From assembly GCA_902775075.1 (NCBI GenBank), contig CACYKX010000038.1, positions 1 through 17,344 on the forward strand: a stretch of 17,344 nt of DNA, written 5' to 3'. Under the pieces are notes generated by a model. It made no database searches. It was not told the DNA's origin and saw only the letters and a program-made list of their open reading frames with translations. Position numbers and translations under genes: made by a program. The stretch comes from an uncultured Prevotellaceae bacterium. GTDB taxonomy: Bacteria; Bacteroidota; Bacteroidia; Bacteroidales; Bacteroidaceae. Positions 5,537 through 13,142 of this stretch are shown one piece after another. The stretch's first letter is position 1. Each line of letters opens with the position of its first letter.

Positions 5537-7888
5537 TTAATTAAAGAAGTTCCAACTTAGTCCGAACTGGAGAATCGCTTGATTAAGAGGGTAGTGTGGG
5601 GCGTAGAAATAAGCATTTCTAAAGCTACCTTGGTTGAAATGACTATACATTACGTAGAATCTGGTATGCTTCAGATGGAAGTTGAAGTAAACATTTGCAA
5701 GTGGGTAATTTCCTACCTTTACCTTTTGGTTTTCTCCATTACCTTGTACGGCAAACTGTCCTATTGCAGGACAATAGTCTGGTGCATAATACTTTGTGAA
5801 GTAATTAGCATCAACACCAAATTCCGTATTCAAAACATGCGCAATTCTAAACTTAATATATAAGTTAGTATATGCATTGAAATAAGGAACAGGAAGAACT
5901 TCTTCATCTGTAGATTTCTGATAGGTGAGAACATTCTCCCAGTTTAATATGCCCAGTTTGAAGTTCTGCCATAGTTGAGCTGTTAACAGACTTAGATTTC
6001 CTTTCTTCTGATTTACACTTACCGTATTTCCTGTTCTCTTATAATCTGATGTTACATTATAAGTAGAAACAAAATATGTATAGTTTTGAATATTATCGTA
6101 TGCGATTCGTAGCTTTGTATCAGTTCTCTTTAATGAGAATTCCCCTAATATTCTGCTATGAATGATTTTGTCTAAATCATCATTATCCCACCATAGATGT
6201 TTTGAATGATAATGGCGGTAATAGAATGTAGGAGAGGTACGATGCATAAATCCGGTTGCCTTGAGTTGGATAGTATCTCCCATTAGTTTAAAGTTCAAAT
6301 CAGCATTTGCGTCTATCTTAAGGAAACCGGCATCTTGTCCGAGAATACCGAACTCTCCAATGACATTGTAATGGAATAAAGTGCCTTGAGTTTTGTTTAA
6401 TTGTCCACCAATACTGAAGTCATATTCATTGGTCTTGTTAACGCTATATGCATTATCCGGTAGCTCGAAATGGCGCATATCATAGCTGGCAAAAATCTTT
6501 AATCCTGATTTTACCCACTTATTAAAGCCTTCGAGCATGGCAATGGCAAAGGTATTTTTCAATTCAAAATGGCGGGTACGATCATAGATGGAATCTCCTG
6601 AGAATGTTTTCCCATCGAAAGACTTGAAATATTCGTTAAGATAATAATTTTCCGGAGTTTCATAAGCCTGGAAGATTCTTCTATAGTTGTTAAATTCTGC
6701 CGTGTGGATGAAACTTGTAACAGGTACATATTCATTCTTTAGCCATGCTGTATCTTCTTTTGCTTTATTCGTTGAATTGATAAGACTATCAGCGGCATTC
6801 TTACCGTTGACAGTAATTCTTTTTCCGTTCTTAGATTGAGAAGTAGGCTCATCGCCTGCAATTTTAGCATTTTCAGGTCTACCACTAAACGACTGCTGAT
6901 TGTCATAAGCCTTCTCATCGAAAGATCGTCCATCAGCTTTAGCTTTCTTTCTTAATTCATCCTTTAGTTTTTTCTCATCATTTTCTTTCTTAGATGCGAT
7001 GGCAAATTTCTTAGCTTTGATTTCTTCCTCGGTCATAGGAACCTTCTTGTTGAAACCTACGCTGTAGCGATGAGAGAAGAAGATATGCTGGTTGTCATTT
7101 CTATTCCAAGTAGATGATAATACAGTTGGAATTTCATCACTTTGGAAGTCTTCGTTAAAGATTTCTGGATGAGTGATATAATTATCATTGGTTATTCCAC
7201 CATTCTCTGTTGTCTTCTGATGATTTGTCGACATTAATAGGTGGGCCTGATATTTGTCACCAAGATAACTTCCCCACATGGTATAATCAAAAAGGGAAGC
7301 ATTTTGTTTACTGTAATATCCACGGGCATATCTGTAATCAAATTTAAAGCCTACACCAAGACGTTTGCCTGCATTTACGGCAAACATCGTCTTAATATAA
7401 TCCTCTCCATTGATTTTGTTACCATTTGTATTATATGTAATATTGGTAATAGGAGAGTAAGTGTTTGTAAAATGATGTAAGTTGACAGGTTGCCCGAAAT
7501 AGTCGTATGGCTGTGTAAAGATAAATTGCTTATCTTCCATGCGATCAATATAAATTCGTGCAATTCGAGGAGAAGCTATGGTTCCTGTAGAATTATATTC
7601 CCCGCGAAGTCCTGTAGTGAATATAGAATTCTGAAACATATGTGGAACCGTATCAACTTCAGCAATTGTTTGGTCGCCGAATCTATTGTCGATAGTCCAT
7701 ACTTTTAATCCCTTCGGGATCTCTTTATGATTACCACTTAGCGAATCTGTCTTGTTTCGATTCTTAATCGTTAGATTCCCGTTTTCGTCTATTTGATTGA
7801 AATTCGAATTATTGTCGAACCGCTGTATTTGTGCTTCAACTGTTACGGAACAGCCAAAGAGTAAGAGTAAAGAAAGAAAATTCTTCAT
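5537..7888 (-). CDS. Putative porin (Bacteroidetes outer-membrane beta-barrel)
   Basis: The 783-residue protein starts with a signal peptide (residues 1-19, ending VEA/Q) and then shows dense alternating, aromatic-rich strands (for example GVGFKFDYRYARGYY, ANVYFNFHLKHTRFYVMY), ending in QFGLSWNFFN as expected of a barrel terminating in aromatic residues. This matches the 'putative porin' family (Porin_10 in Pfam, by memory) of Bacteroidetes. It should sit in the outer membrane; the transported solute is unknown. Residues about 281-385 form a Lys/Glu/Asn-rich, non-strand stretch that interrupts the barrel and is predicted to be a long loop. The start overlaps the small membrane-protein stop by one base (TAATG at 7890-7886), and menA follows by 41 bp, so it is mid-operon. 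Confidence 0.85.
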   Translation of the reverse strand: MKNFLSLLLLFGCSVTVEAQIQRFDNNSNFNQIDENGNLTIKNRNKTDSLSGNHKEIPKGLKVWTIDNRFGDQTIAEVDTVPHMFQNSIFTTGLRGEYNSTGTIASPRIARIYIDRMEDKQFIFTQPYDYFGQPVNLHHFTNTYSPITNITYNTNGNKINGEDYIKTMFAVNAGKRLGVGFKFDYRYARGYYSKQNASLFDYTMWGSYLGDKYQAHLLMSTNHQKTTENGGITNDNYITHPEIFNEDFQSDEIPTVLSSTWNRNDNQHIFFSHRYSVGFNKKVPMTEEEIKAKKFAIASKKENDEKKLKDELRKKAKADGRSFDEKAYDNQQSFSGRPENAKIAGDEPTSQSKNGKRITVNGKNAADSLINSTNKAKEDTAWLKNEYVPVTSFIHTAEFNNYRRIFQAYETPENYYLNEYFKSFDGKTFSGDSIYDRTRHFELKNTFAIAMLEGFNKWVKSGLKIFASYDMRHFELPDNAYSVNKTNEYDFSIGGQLNKTQGTLFHYNVIGEFGILGQDAGFLKIDANADLNFKLMGDTIQLKATGFMHRTSPTFYYRHYHSKHLWWDNDDLDKIIHSRILGEFSLKRTDTKLRIAYDNIQNYTYFVSTYNVTSDYKRTGNTVSVNQKKGNLSLLTAQLWQNFKLGILNWENVLTYQKSTDEEVLPVPYFNAYTNLYIKFRIAHVLNTEFGVDANYFTKYYAPDYCPAIGQFAVQGNGENQKVKVGNYPLANVYFNFHLKHTRFYVMYSHFNQGSFRNAYFYAPHYPLNQAILQFGLSWNFFN

Positions 7889-8145
7889 TATTTATGGAAA
7901 AGTCGTATTGCTACTTCAATGATTTTAAATGATACACCTATTAGGAGGATGACAAAAGCTACGGTCTTATAGGAAGTCCACATATAAGTAGCAACACCTC
8001 CTATGGCGAGAACCATGAATATAATATTCAACCAGTTTCGTATTACTATGGTTGAATCATTCTTACCTTCATAGCTGATCAATCTTTTTTGTCTATGATG
8101 AGGTCTTACGACTTCGCTTTCCTGAATATTATCTTTTTCTTCCAT
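7888..8145 (-). CDS. Small inner-membrane protein, two transmembrane segments
   Basis: The 85-residue protein has a charged, His/Arg-rich N-terminus (residues 1-35, including VRPHHRQKR) followed by two hydrophobic segments, about 38-57 (WLNIIFMVLAIGGVATYMW) and 62-80 (TVAFVILLIGVSFKIIEVAI), and a short basic tail. I do not recognise a named family. It begins 6 bp after the stop of the DUF4468 gene, and its own stop overlaps the porin start by one base, so it is translationally linked to an outer-membrane gene on one side and a secreted protein on the other. A role in envelope biology is inference from context only. Confidence 0.75.
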   Translation of the reverse strand: MEEKDNIQESEVVRPHHRQKRLISYEGKNDSTIVIRNWLNIIFMVLAIGGVATYMWTSYKTVAFVILLIGVSFKIIEVAIRLFHK

Positions 8146-8151
8146 TATCGT

Positions 8152-8934
8152 TTATTTTTGTATTAAGTCTTTTAAGTCTTTAAAAATCTCGTCTTTGCGG
8201 TTAATTGTTGCCTTGCGGAACTTTCCGAATATGCGAGTTAAATCCGTATGCTTCTTGTTTAAGGCATACTTGTCCGTGATGACTTCTTCGGCAGAAGCGG
8301 AGAATCCTGTAGGACGATCTTCCTCGTAGACGTAATTTATACGACTTATCTTGACGTTGAGATGATTATCTGTACAAGTTGCAACAAGTAGATAGCTTGT
8401 CTTCGTTCTATCTAGCATAAGTGCTGTTCGATTAAACTCTAACCATTCTTTTATTGTTGCTGCGATTATTTTTTCTCTCTTGTTTACGAGTGCTACACGA
8501 CTGCCTTCAATTTGATTCTCTCCTTGCGTAAGGTTAGATAAGTAGTTTAGGGCAAGATTGTAGATCTCTTCTGCATTTTTGTTGTTTGCATCAATATCCA
8601 ACACGAATTCTACTTTTCCTTCTTCGTTTAAAGGAATAGCATTGTCTAGATATTTGGAGTCAACCTTTATTTCTCCGTTCTCATTCGTATAAGCTTGTTG
8701 GGGAGATTTTTCTATCTTTTTTAGTGTAGGTATGCTCCAATCATTGTTAGCCTCTTTGTTTGGGGCTTTCTTTTCATTTGCATTCTTAGCTTTGAGTTTC
8801 GCCTCTTCTACCTCCTTCTTTGCCTCTTCAAGTTCTTTTTGAGCTTTGGCTAATCTTTCTTCTGGTGTAAGAACAGATTGTGCATAAAGGGCCATTGGTA
8901 GGCATAATATAATTGTTAATATTATTTTTTTCAT
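8152..8934 (-). CDS. DUF4468 domain-containing exported protein
   Basis: The 260-residue protein starts with a signal peptide (MKKIILTIILCLPMALYAQ, residues 1-19). Residues about 24-62 are a Lys/Glu/Ala-rich coiled coil (LAKAQKELEEAKKEVEEAKL). From about residue 104 the DUF4468 (TBP-like fold) domain follows: KVEFVLDIDANNKNAEEIYNLAL, YLLVATCTDNHLNVKISRINYVYEED and a C-terminal helix (RKATINRKDEIFKDLKDLI). The family is widespread in Bacteroidetes and its biochemical function is unknown. It has no lipobox Cys after the signal, so it is probably periplasmic. It is the first gene of the run down to the HD gene, with a promoter box 32 nt upstream of its ATG. Confidence 0.85.
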   Translation of the reverse strand: MKKIILTIILCLPMALYAQSVLTPEERLAKAQKELEEAKKEVEEAKLKAKNANEKKAPNKEANNDWSIPTLKKIEKSPQQAYTNENGEIKVDSKYLDNAIPLNEEGKVEFVLDIDANNKNAEEIYNLALNYLSNLTQGENQIEGSRVALVNKREKIIAATIKEWLEFNRTALMLDRTKTSYLLVATCTDNHLNVKISRINYVYEEDRPTGFSASAEEVITDKYALNKKHTDLTRIFGKFRKATINRKDEIFKDLKDLIQK

Positions 8935-8965
8935 TTTTGTAACTTGCTATTATTATATATAGTTG

Positions 8966-8973
8966 CAAATTTA
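8966..8973 (-). promoter_or_regulatory. -7 promoter box for the DUF4468-porin-menA-HD operon
   Basis: TAAATTTG on the minus strand (8973-8966) is a full match to TAnnTTTG and is followed by C. It stands about 32 nt upstream of the DUF4468 start, in an AT-rich 143-bp gap after uvrB. A clear TTTG -33 box is not visible at the right spacing. Confidence 0.5.
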
Positions 8974-9077
8974 ATAATAATATGTATAAAAACGTCCTCT
9001 GTGTTTTACTTTTAACTTTTTCCCATCTTCTTTTAACGTTTAAAGTCGAAAAAATAGAGAAAGTGTATCGTAACTGG

Positions 9078-11117
9078 TTATTTTAGCTCCAATTGTTTTT
9101 GGAGTCGAATAATCTCATCACGATATTGAGCAGCCTGAATGAAATCTAGGTCCTTGGCAGCTTGTTTCATCAATTCTGTTGTGTCAGCAATACTCTTTTC
9201 TAGTTGTTGTTTTGTCATGCTTTCCACTATAGGATCTGCAGCAAACATGCCATCTTCTGGTTCCATATATGCAATTTGGGCATTGTATCCAAAAGCATTC
9301 TTTTCTGTCGTATTCTCGCTCTTGCCGATAGGTAAGTCTGTATTGATGGATTTGATGATCTGCTGAGGTGTTATGTGATGTTCCTCATTATATTTCATCT
9401 GAATAGACCTGCGACGGTTGGTTTCGTCAATAGTTTTCTGCATACTTTCTGTTATCGTGTCAGCATACATGATCACCTTACCATTTACATTTCTTGCAGC
9501 ACGTCCTGCTGTTTGAGTAAGACTTCTATGACTACGCAGAAATCCCTCTTTATCAGCGTCTAAGATGGCAACAAGAGAGACTTCAGGCAAATCAAGTCCT
9601 TCTCGGAGTAAGTTTACACCTACAAGAACATCGTATACACCTGCACGTAAGTCGTTCATAATCTTTACACGGTCGAGCGTGGCAACGTCACTATGTATAT
9701 ATGCAGAGCGAATTTCGTGATTCAAAAGATATTCTGTGAGTTCTTCTGCCATTCTCTTTGTTAATGTGGTTATCAGAACTCTTTCATTCCGATGCGTTCT
9801 GGTAAGGATCTCGTCTAGTAAGTCATCGATTTGGTTTTCAGAGGGTCGAATCTCAATGATCGGGTCAAGTAGTCCGGTAGGACGTATCAATTGTTCAACG
9901 ATAACACCTTCTGATTCTTCTAGTTCGTAATCAGCAGGGGTCGCACTTACGTAAATAATTTGATGGATTAAATTATGAAATTCCTCAAATTTAAGAGGAC
10001 GATTGTCGAAAGCTGCCGGTAATCGGAAACCATATTCCACTAAGTTCTGCTTTCGCGCTCTATCTCCACCATACATTGCGCTGATTTGTGGAACGCTAAC
10101 ATGACTTTCGTCAATCACCATAAGATAATCCTTAGGGAAAAAATCCAATAAGCAATATGGTCTATCGCCAGCTTGTCGTCCGTCAAAATATCTAGAGTAA
10201 TTCTCTATACCTGAGCAATGTCCCAATTCCTTAATCATCTCTATGTCATATTCTACGCGTTCTTTAATTCTCTGAGCTTTAATATGATCATCTATCTCGT
10301 TAAAGTAGTCAATCTGTTTGACTAAATCATCTTGGATCATTCTAATGGCATTGTCAGTTTGCTCTTTTGACGTTACAAAAAGGTTTGCTGGATAAATCTC
10401 ATATTGCTCGAAGTTCTCTATGCGATGGAACGTTTCAGAGTCAACTTCTTCTATGTTGTCAATCTCATCATCCCACCAAGTTATGCGTAAAATGTTGTCT
10501 GAATAAGCCATTGCAACATCTACGGTATCTCCTTTTACTCTGAAATTACCTCTTTTCAGTTCAATATCATTTCTTACATAGAGTGCGTCTATTAGTTGTC
10601 TTAAAAAATCATTGAGATTTATTTGTTGACCTCTCTTGATTCTTATAATGCTCTCTTGCATAGCGACAGGTCCACCCATACCATAAATGCAAGATACTGA
10701 TGATACGACAATAACATCTTTTCTTCCAGATAGGAGAGCGGATACAGCACCCAGTCGTAACTTATCAATATCTTCATTGATAGCAAGGTCTTTTTCTATG
10801 TAGACATCTGTTGTAGGAAGATAAGCTTCAGGCTGATAATAATCATAATATGACACATAATACTCTACGGCATTATTCGGGAAAAAACTTTTCATTTCTT
10901 GATAAAGTTGCGCAGCTAGAGTCTTGTTATGTGATAAAATTAGTGTTGGCTTGTTTACATTTGCAATTACATTAGCTATTGTAAATGTCTTTCCAGAGCC
11001 AGTCACACCCAATAAAACCTGTGCGGGGTCTCCTTCTTGGATTCCCTTGGTAAGTTGTTTTATAGCCTGTGGTTGATCGCCTGTAGGCTTGTATTTTGAC
11101 GTCAAATTGAATTTCAT
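9078..11117 (-). CDS. uvrB: Excinuclease ABC subunit B
   Basis: UvrB is the damage-verifying helicase of bacterial nucleotide excision repair; it is loaded by UvrA and recruits UvrC for incision. The 679-residue protein is full length: Walker A GVTGSGKT (37-44), the beta-hairpin YYDYYQPEAYLP (90-101) that inserts between DNA strands, VIDESH near residue 335, the helicase motif QTAGRAARN near 540, and the C-terminal UVR coiled-coil motif (about 645-675, KDLDFIQAAQYRDEI) that binds UvrC. The standard N-terminus MKFNLTSKYKPTGDQPQAI fixes the start. It is divergent from the BamD-like gene, with about 115 bp between start codons, and is probably monocistronic, as the next gene has its own promoter box. 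Confidence 0.98.
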   Translation of the reverse strand: MKFNLTSKYKPTGDQPQAIKQLTKGIQEGDPAQVLLGVTGSGKTFTIANVIANVNKPTLILSHNKTLAAQLYQEMKSFFPNNAVEYYVSYYDYYQPEAYLPTTDVYIEKDLAINEDIDKLRLGAVSALLSGRKDVIVVSSVSCIYGMGGPVAMQESIIRIKRGQQINLNDFLRQLIDALYVRNDIELKRGNFRVKGDTVDVAMAYSDNILRITWWDDEIDNIEEVDSETFHRIENFEQYEIYPANLFVTSKEQTDNAIRMIQDDLVKQIDYFNEIDDHIKAQRIKERVEYDIEMIKELGHCSGIENYSRYFDGRQAGDRPYCLLDFFPKDYLMVIDESHVSVPQISAMYGGDRARKQNLVEYGFRLPAAFDNRPLKFEEFHNLIHQIIYVSATPADYELEESEGVIVEQLIRPTGLLDPIIEIRPSENQIDDLLDEILTRTHRNERVLITTLTKRMAEELTEYLLNHEIRSAYIHSDVATLDRVKIMNDLRAGVYDVLVGVNLLREGLDLPEVSLVAILDADKEGFLRSHRSLTQTAGRAARNVNGKVIMYADTITESMQKTIDETNRRRSIQMKYNEEHHITPQQIIKSINTDLPIGKSENTTEKNAFGYNAQIAYMEPEDGMFAADPIVESMTKQQLEKSIADTTELMKQAAKDLDFIQAAQYRDEIIRLQKQLELK

Positions 11118-11122
11118 TACTG

Positions 11123-11130
11123 CAAAATTA
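11123..11130 (-). promoter_or_regulatory. -7 promoter box of uvrB
   Basis: TAATTTTG on the minus strand (11130-11123) matches TAnnTTTG and is followed by C. Only five bases separate it from the uvrB ATG, so transcription would begin at or next to the start codon. No good -33 box is present at 19-21 nt. Confidence 0.4.
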
Positions 11131-11182
11131 CTAAAAAACTGTGTGATAACTATAATTTAATGCTAAAAATTGTATTGAAAAC

Positions 11183-11213
11183 TTTGTTAATCGGTAAAAA
11201 GTCATTAACTTTG
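11183..11213 (+). promoter_or_regulatory. Canonical Bacteroidetes promoter of the bamD-rpoZ operon
   Basis: TTTG (11183-11186), 19 nt, then TAACTTTG (11206-11213), followed by C: both boxes and the spacing match the Bacteroidetes sigma consensus. Transcription would start near 11220, downstream of the ATG at 11160. This rules out that first ATG and supports initiation at 11232. Confidence 0.8.
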
Positions 11214-11231
11214 CAATTCAAAGCGTTTGAT

Positions 11232-12092
11232 ATGAAGAAAACAATTCTGATAGCGATGAGTTCTGCAGTACTTCTTTTTTCAAGTTGTGCTCAAGAATAT
11301 AATCGTGTATACAAGTCTCAGGACTATACATATAAATACGAATATGCCAAGGAATGTTTTGCTAATGGCAAATATTCTCGTGCAGTAGGATTGCTTACTG
11401 AACTGGTTACGATAGAAAAGGGTACCGAAAATGCCCAAGAGAGTCTTTATATGCTAGCAATGTCTGAGTATTGCTTGCAGGATTATGAGTCTGCCGCACA
11501 GTATTTTAAGAAATATTATGAGCGTTATCCTAAGGGATATTATGCAGAACAAGCTAAATATTATGTTGGAGAGTCGCTCTATGCAAGCACTCCGGAACCA
11601 CGATTGGATCAGAGTCCAACAATTCAAGCGATATCTGCTTATCAGGACTTTATAGATGTTTATCCTGATAGTAAATTAAAGGATCAGGCTACTCGTCGTA
11701 TGTTTGAGTTGCAAGATAAACTTGTTATCAAGGAATATTATAATGCAAAATTATATTATGACTTAGGTACATATTTTGGAAATTGTACCAGTGGTGGTAA
11801 TAATTATCAAGCATGTATTGTTACTGCTCAGAATGCACTTTCCGACTATCCTTATAGCAATATGCGTGAGCAATTCTCTATTCTTGTAATGAAGAGTAAG
11901 TATCAACTTGCTAAGATGAGTGTCATCAGTAAGCAGATGGAACGTTATGAGGATGCTCAGGATGAATGTTATGGATTTCTTAATGAATATCCTGACAGCA
12001 AGGAAAGGGTAACCGCAGAAAAGTATATTGAGGGATGCAAGAAATTTATAGAAAAGCATCAGAAAGATCCGATGTATGTTCCTCAGATATAA
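11232..12092 (+). CDS. bamD: Outer-membrane protein assembly factor BamD-like lipoprotein
   Basis: From ATG 11232 the product is 286 residues with a lipoprotein signal (MKKTILIAMSSAVLLFSSC; lipobox FSSC, lipidated Cys19). The rest is TPR-like helical repeats (AKECFANGKYSRAVGLLTELV, SAAQYFKKYYERYPKGYYAEQAKYYVGESLY, ISAYQDFIDVYPDSKLKDQA, AQDECYGFLNEYPDSKER), the layout of BamD/ComL, which holds the BAM complex together at the inner face of the outer membrane and receives unfolded barrel proteins. The frame is open from 11160, but a canonical promoter lies inside that extension and the signal peptide begins at 11232, so I chose the later start. rpoZ follows after 31 bp. Confidence 0.9.
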   Translation: MKKTILIAMSSAVLLFSSCAQEYNRVYKSQDYTYKYEYAKECFANGKYSRAVGLLTELVTIEKGTENAQESLYMLAMSEYCLQDYESAAQYFKKYYERYPKGYYAEQAKYYVGESLYASTPEPRLDQSPTIQAISAYQDFIDVYPDSKLKDQATRRMFELQDKLVIKEYYNAKLYYDLGTYFGNCTSGGNNYQACIVTAQNALSDYPYSNMREQFSILVMKSKYQLAKMSVISKQMERYEDAQDECYGFLNEYPDSKERVTAEKYIEGCKKFIEKHQKDPMYVPQI

Positions 12093-12123
12093 AGAAAGAT
12101 AAAAATTAGTACTAATATAAAAT

Positions 12124-12459
12124 ATGGATTACAAAAAATCAAAAGCACCGGTTAATACCGTTACACGAGATCTCGCTAGTTTGTGGGAAGAAACTGGCAA
12201 CATTTACGAGAGCGTTTCAATTATTGCTAAGCGTGCCAACCAGATTGGTCAGGAGATTAAGCAAGATTTGAATAAGAAGCTTGCTGAGTTCGCTTCTTAT
12301 AATGATTCGCTTGAGGAAGTTTTTGAAAATCGTGAGCAGATTGAGATTTCTCGTTATTATGAGAAATTGCCAAAGCCAACATTGCTTGCTACAGAGGAAT
12401 TCCTTCAGCATCAGGTTTATTGGCGTGATCCTTCTCAGGATAACCAAAACGAAGATTAA
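12124..12459 (+). CDS. rpoZ: DNA-directed RNA polymerase omega subunit (Bacteroidetes RpoZ)
   Basis: The 111-residue protein carries the omega-like core NIYESVSIIAKRANQIGQEIKQDLNKKL (residues about 20-48), where the AKRANQI segment corresponds to the conserved omega helix that clamps the beta' subunit C-terminus. It continues with the Bacteroidetes-specific tail EEVFENREQIEISRYYEKLPKPTL. Omega helps assemble and stabilise RNA polymerase. It lies 31 bp after the BamD-like gene and 2 bp before the DUF4293 gene, so the three are one operon; I recall bamD-rpoZ adjacency as common in Bacteroidetes. The tail is the family feature most diagnostic here. Confidence 0.88.
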   Translation: MDYKKSKAPVNTVTRDLASLWEETGNIYESVSIIAKRANQIGQEIKQDLNKKLAEFASYNDSLEEVFENREQIEISRYYEKLPKPTLLATEEFLQHQVYWRDPSQDNQNED

Positions 12460-12461
12460 TT

Positions 12462-12905
12462 ATGTGGCAGCGTAAACAGACTATATATTTGGTCCTTGCG
12501 CTAGTTGCTATATGCTTTTGTCTCTATCTGCCGGTCTTAGGATTTACTCCTATGGCTATGGCACCGGAGACATTACTTTATAATTTAGGGTCTTTAGGTG
12601 TAGAAGTTGTTAACAAGCCTTGGATCCTATTTATATTTCTAGCGCTTGCCTTTATTCTTAATCTCGTTGCCATCTTTATGTTTAAGAATCGCAAACTACA
12701 GATGAAGCTTATTACTTGGGCAGCGATTGCGTGTGTAGGTTGGTATGTATATCTATTAGTTTGCCTTGATTGGACAAAAATCAGTCAGTATAGTGTGAAG
12801 TTAGGTGTATGTTTACCTTTAGTAGCGATGGTTCTTAATTATATGGCATTCCGAGGCGTTAAAGCTGATGAGAAACTAGTAAAATCAATGGATCGTATTC
12901 GTTAA
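12462..12905 (+). CDS. DUF4293 family integral membrane protein
   Basis: The 147-residue protein begins MWQRKQTIYLVLALVAI, the Q-R-x-Q-T-x-YL start characteristic of DUF4293, and has four hydrophobic segments at about residues 7-27, 55-74, 83-101 and 110-129, with a basic cytoplasmic-looking tail (VKADEKLVKSMDRIR). Function is unknown; the family occurs in Bacteroidetes. It begins 2 bp after the rpoZ stop, which indicates tight co-transcription, and a strong terminator follows 22 bp after its own stop. Confidence 0.85.
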   Translation: MWQRKQTIYLVLALVAICFCLYLPVLGFTPMAMAPETLLYNLGSLGVEVVNKPWILFIFLALAFILNLVAIFMFKNRKLQMKLITWAAIACVGWYVYLLVCLDWTKISQYSVKLGVCLPLVAMVLNYMAFRGVKADEKLVKSMDRIR

Positions 12906-12926
12906 TCGAATAATTAGAATAATAGG

Positions 12927-12967
12927 AAAAGGTCTTTCTTACCGATAGGGTAAGGAAGACCTTTTTT
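12927..12967 (+). terminator. Intrinsic terminator of the bamD-rpoZ-DUF4293 operon
   Basis: A stem of about 17 bp (12927-12943 with 12949-12965, one G-T wobble, loop of 5 nt) is followed by an uninterrupted T run (12962-12967). It sits 22 bp after the DUF4293 stop and fits plus-strand termination. Confidence 0.9.
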
Positions 12968-13055
12968 AATATACAATTTACAAGGCTCTTAGAGTGTAAT
13001 CTAAAACATCAGCTTATATTATATAGAGTTTTGTAGAGTAGGCCTTTGTAGAAAT

Positions 13056-13092
13056 AAAAAGTCCGCGATCTAAAAAAAATAGATCGCGGACT
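13056..13092 (-). terminator. Intrinsic terminator of nifJ
   Basis: A perfect 13-bp GC-rich stem (13060-13072 with 13080-13092; AGTCCGCGATCTA) with a 7-nt loop is followed on the minus strand by TTTTT (13060-13056). It lies 50 bp after the nifJ stop and faces the plus-strand terminator at 12927, so the convergent operons are insulated from each other. Confidence 0.88.
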
Positions 13093-13142
13093 CGATTAAT
13101 ATTTTAATGATAGCCAATCCGAAGTTTCGCTATCAAACAGAT

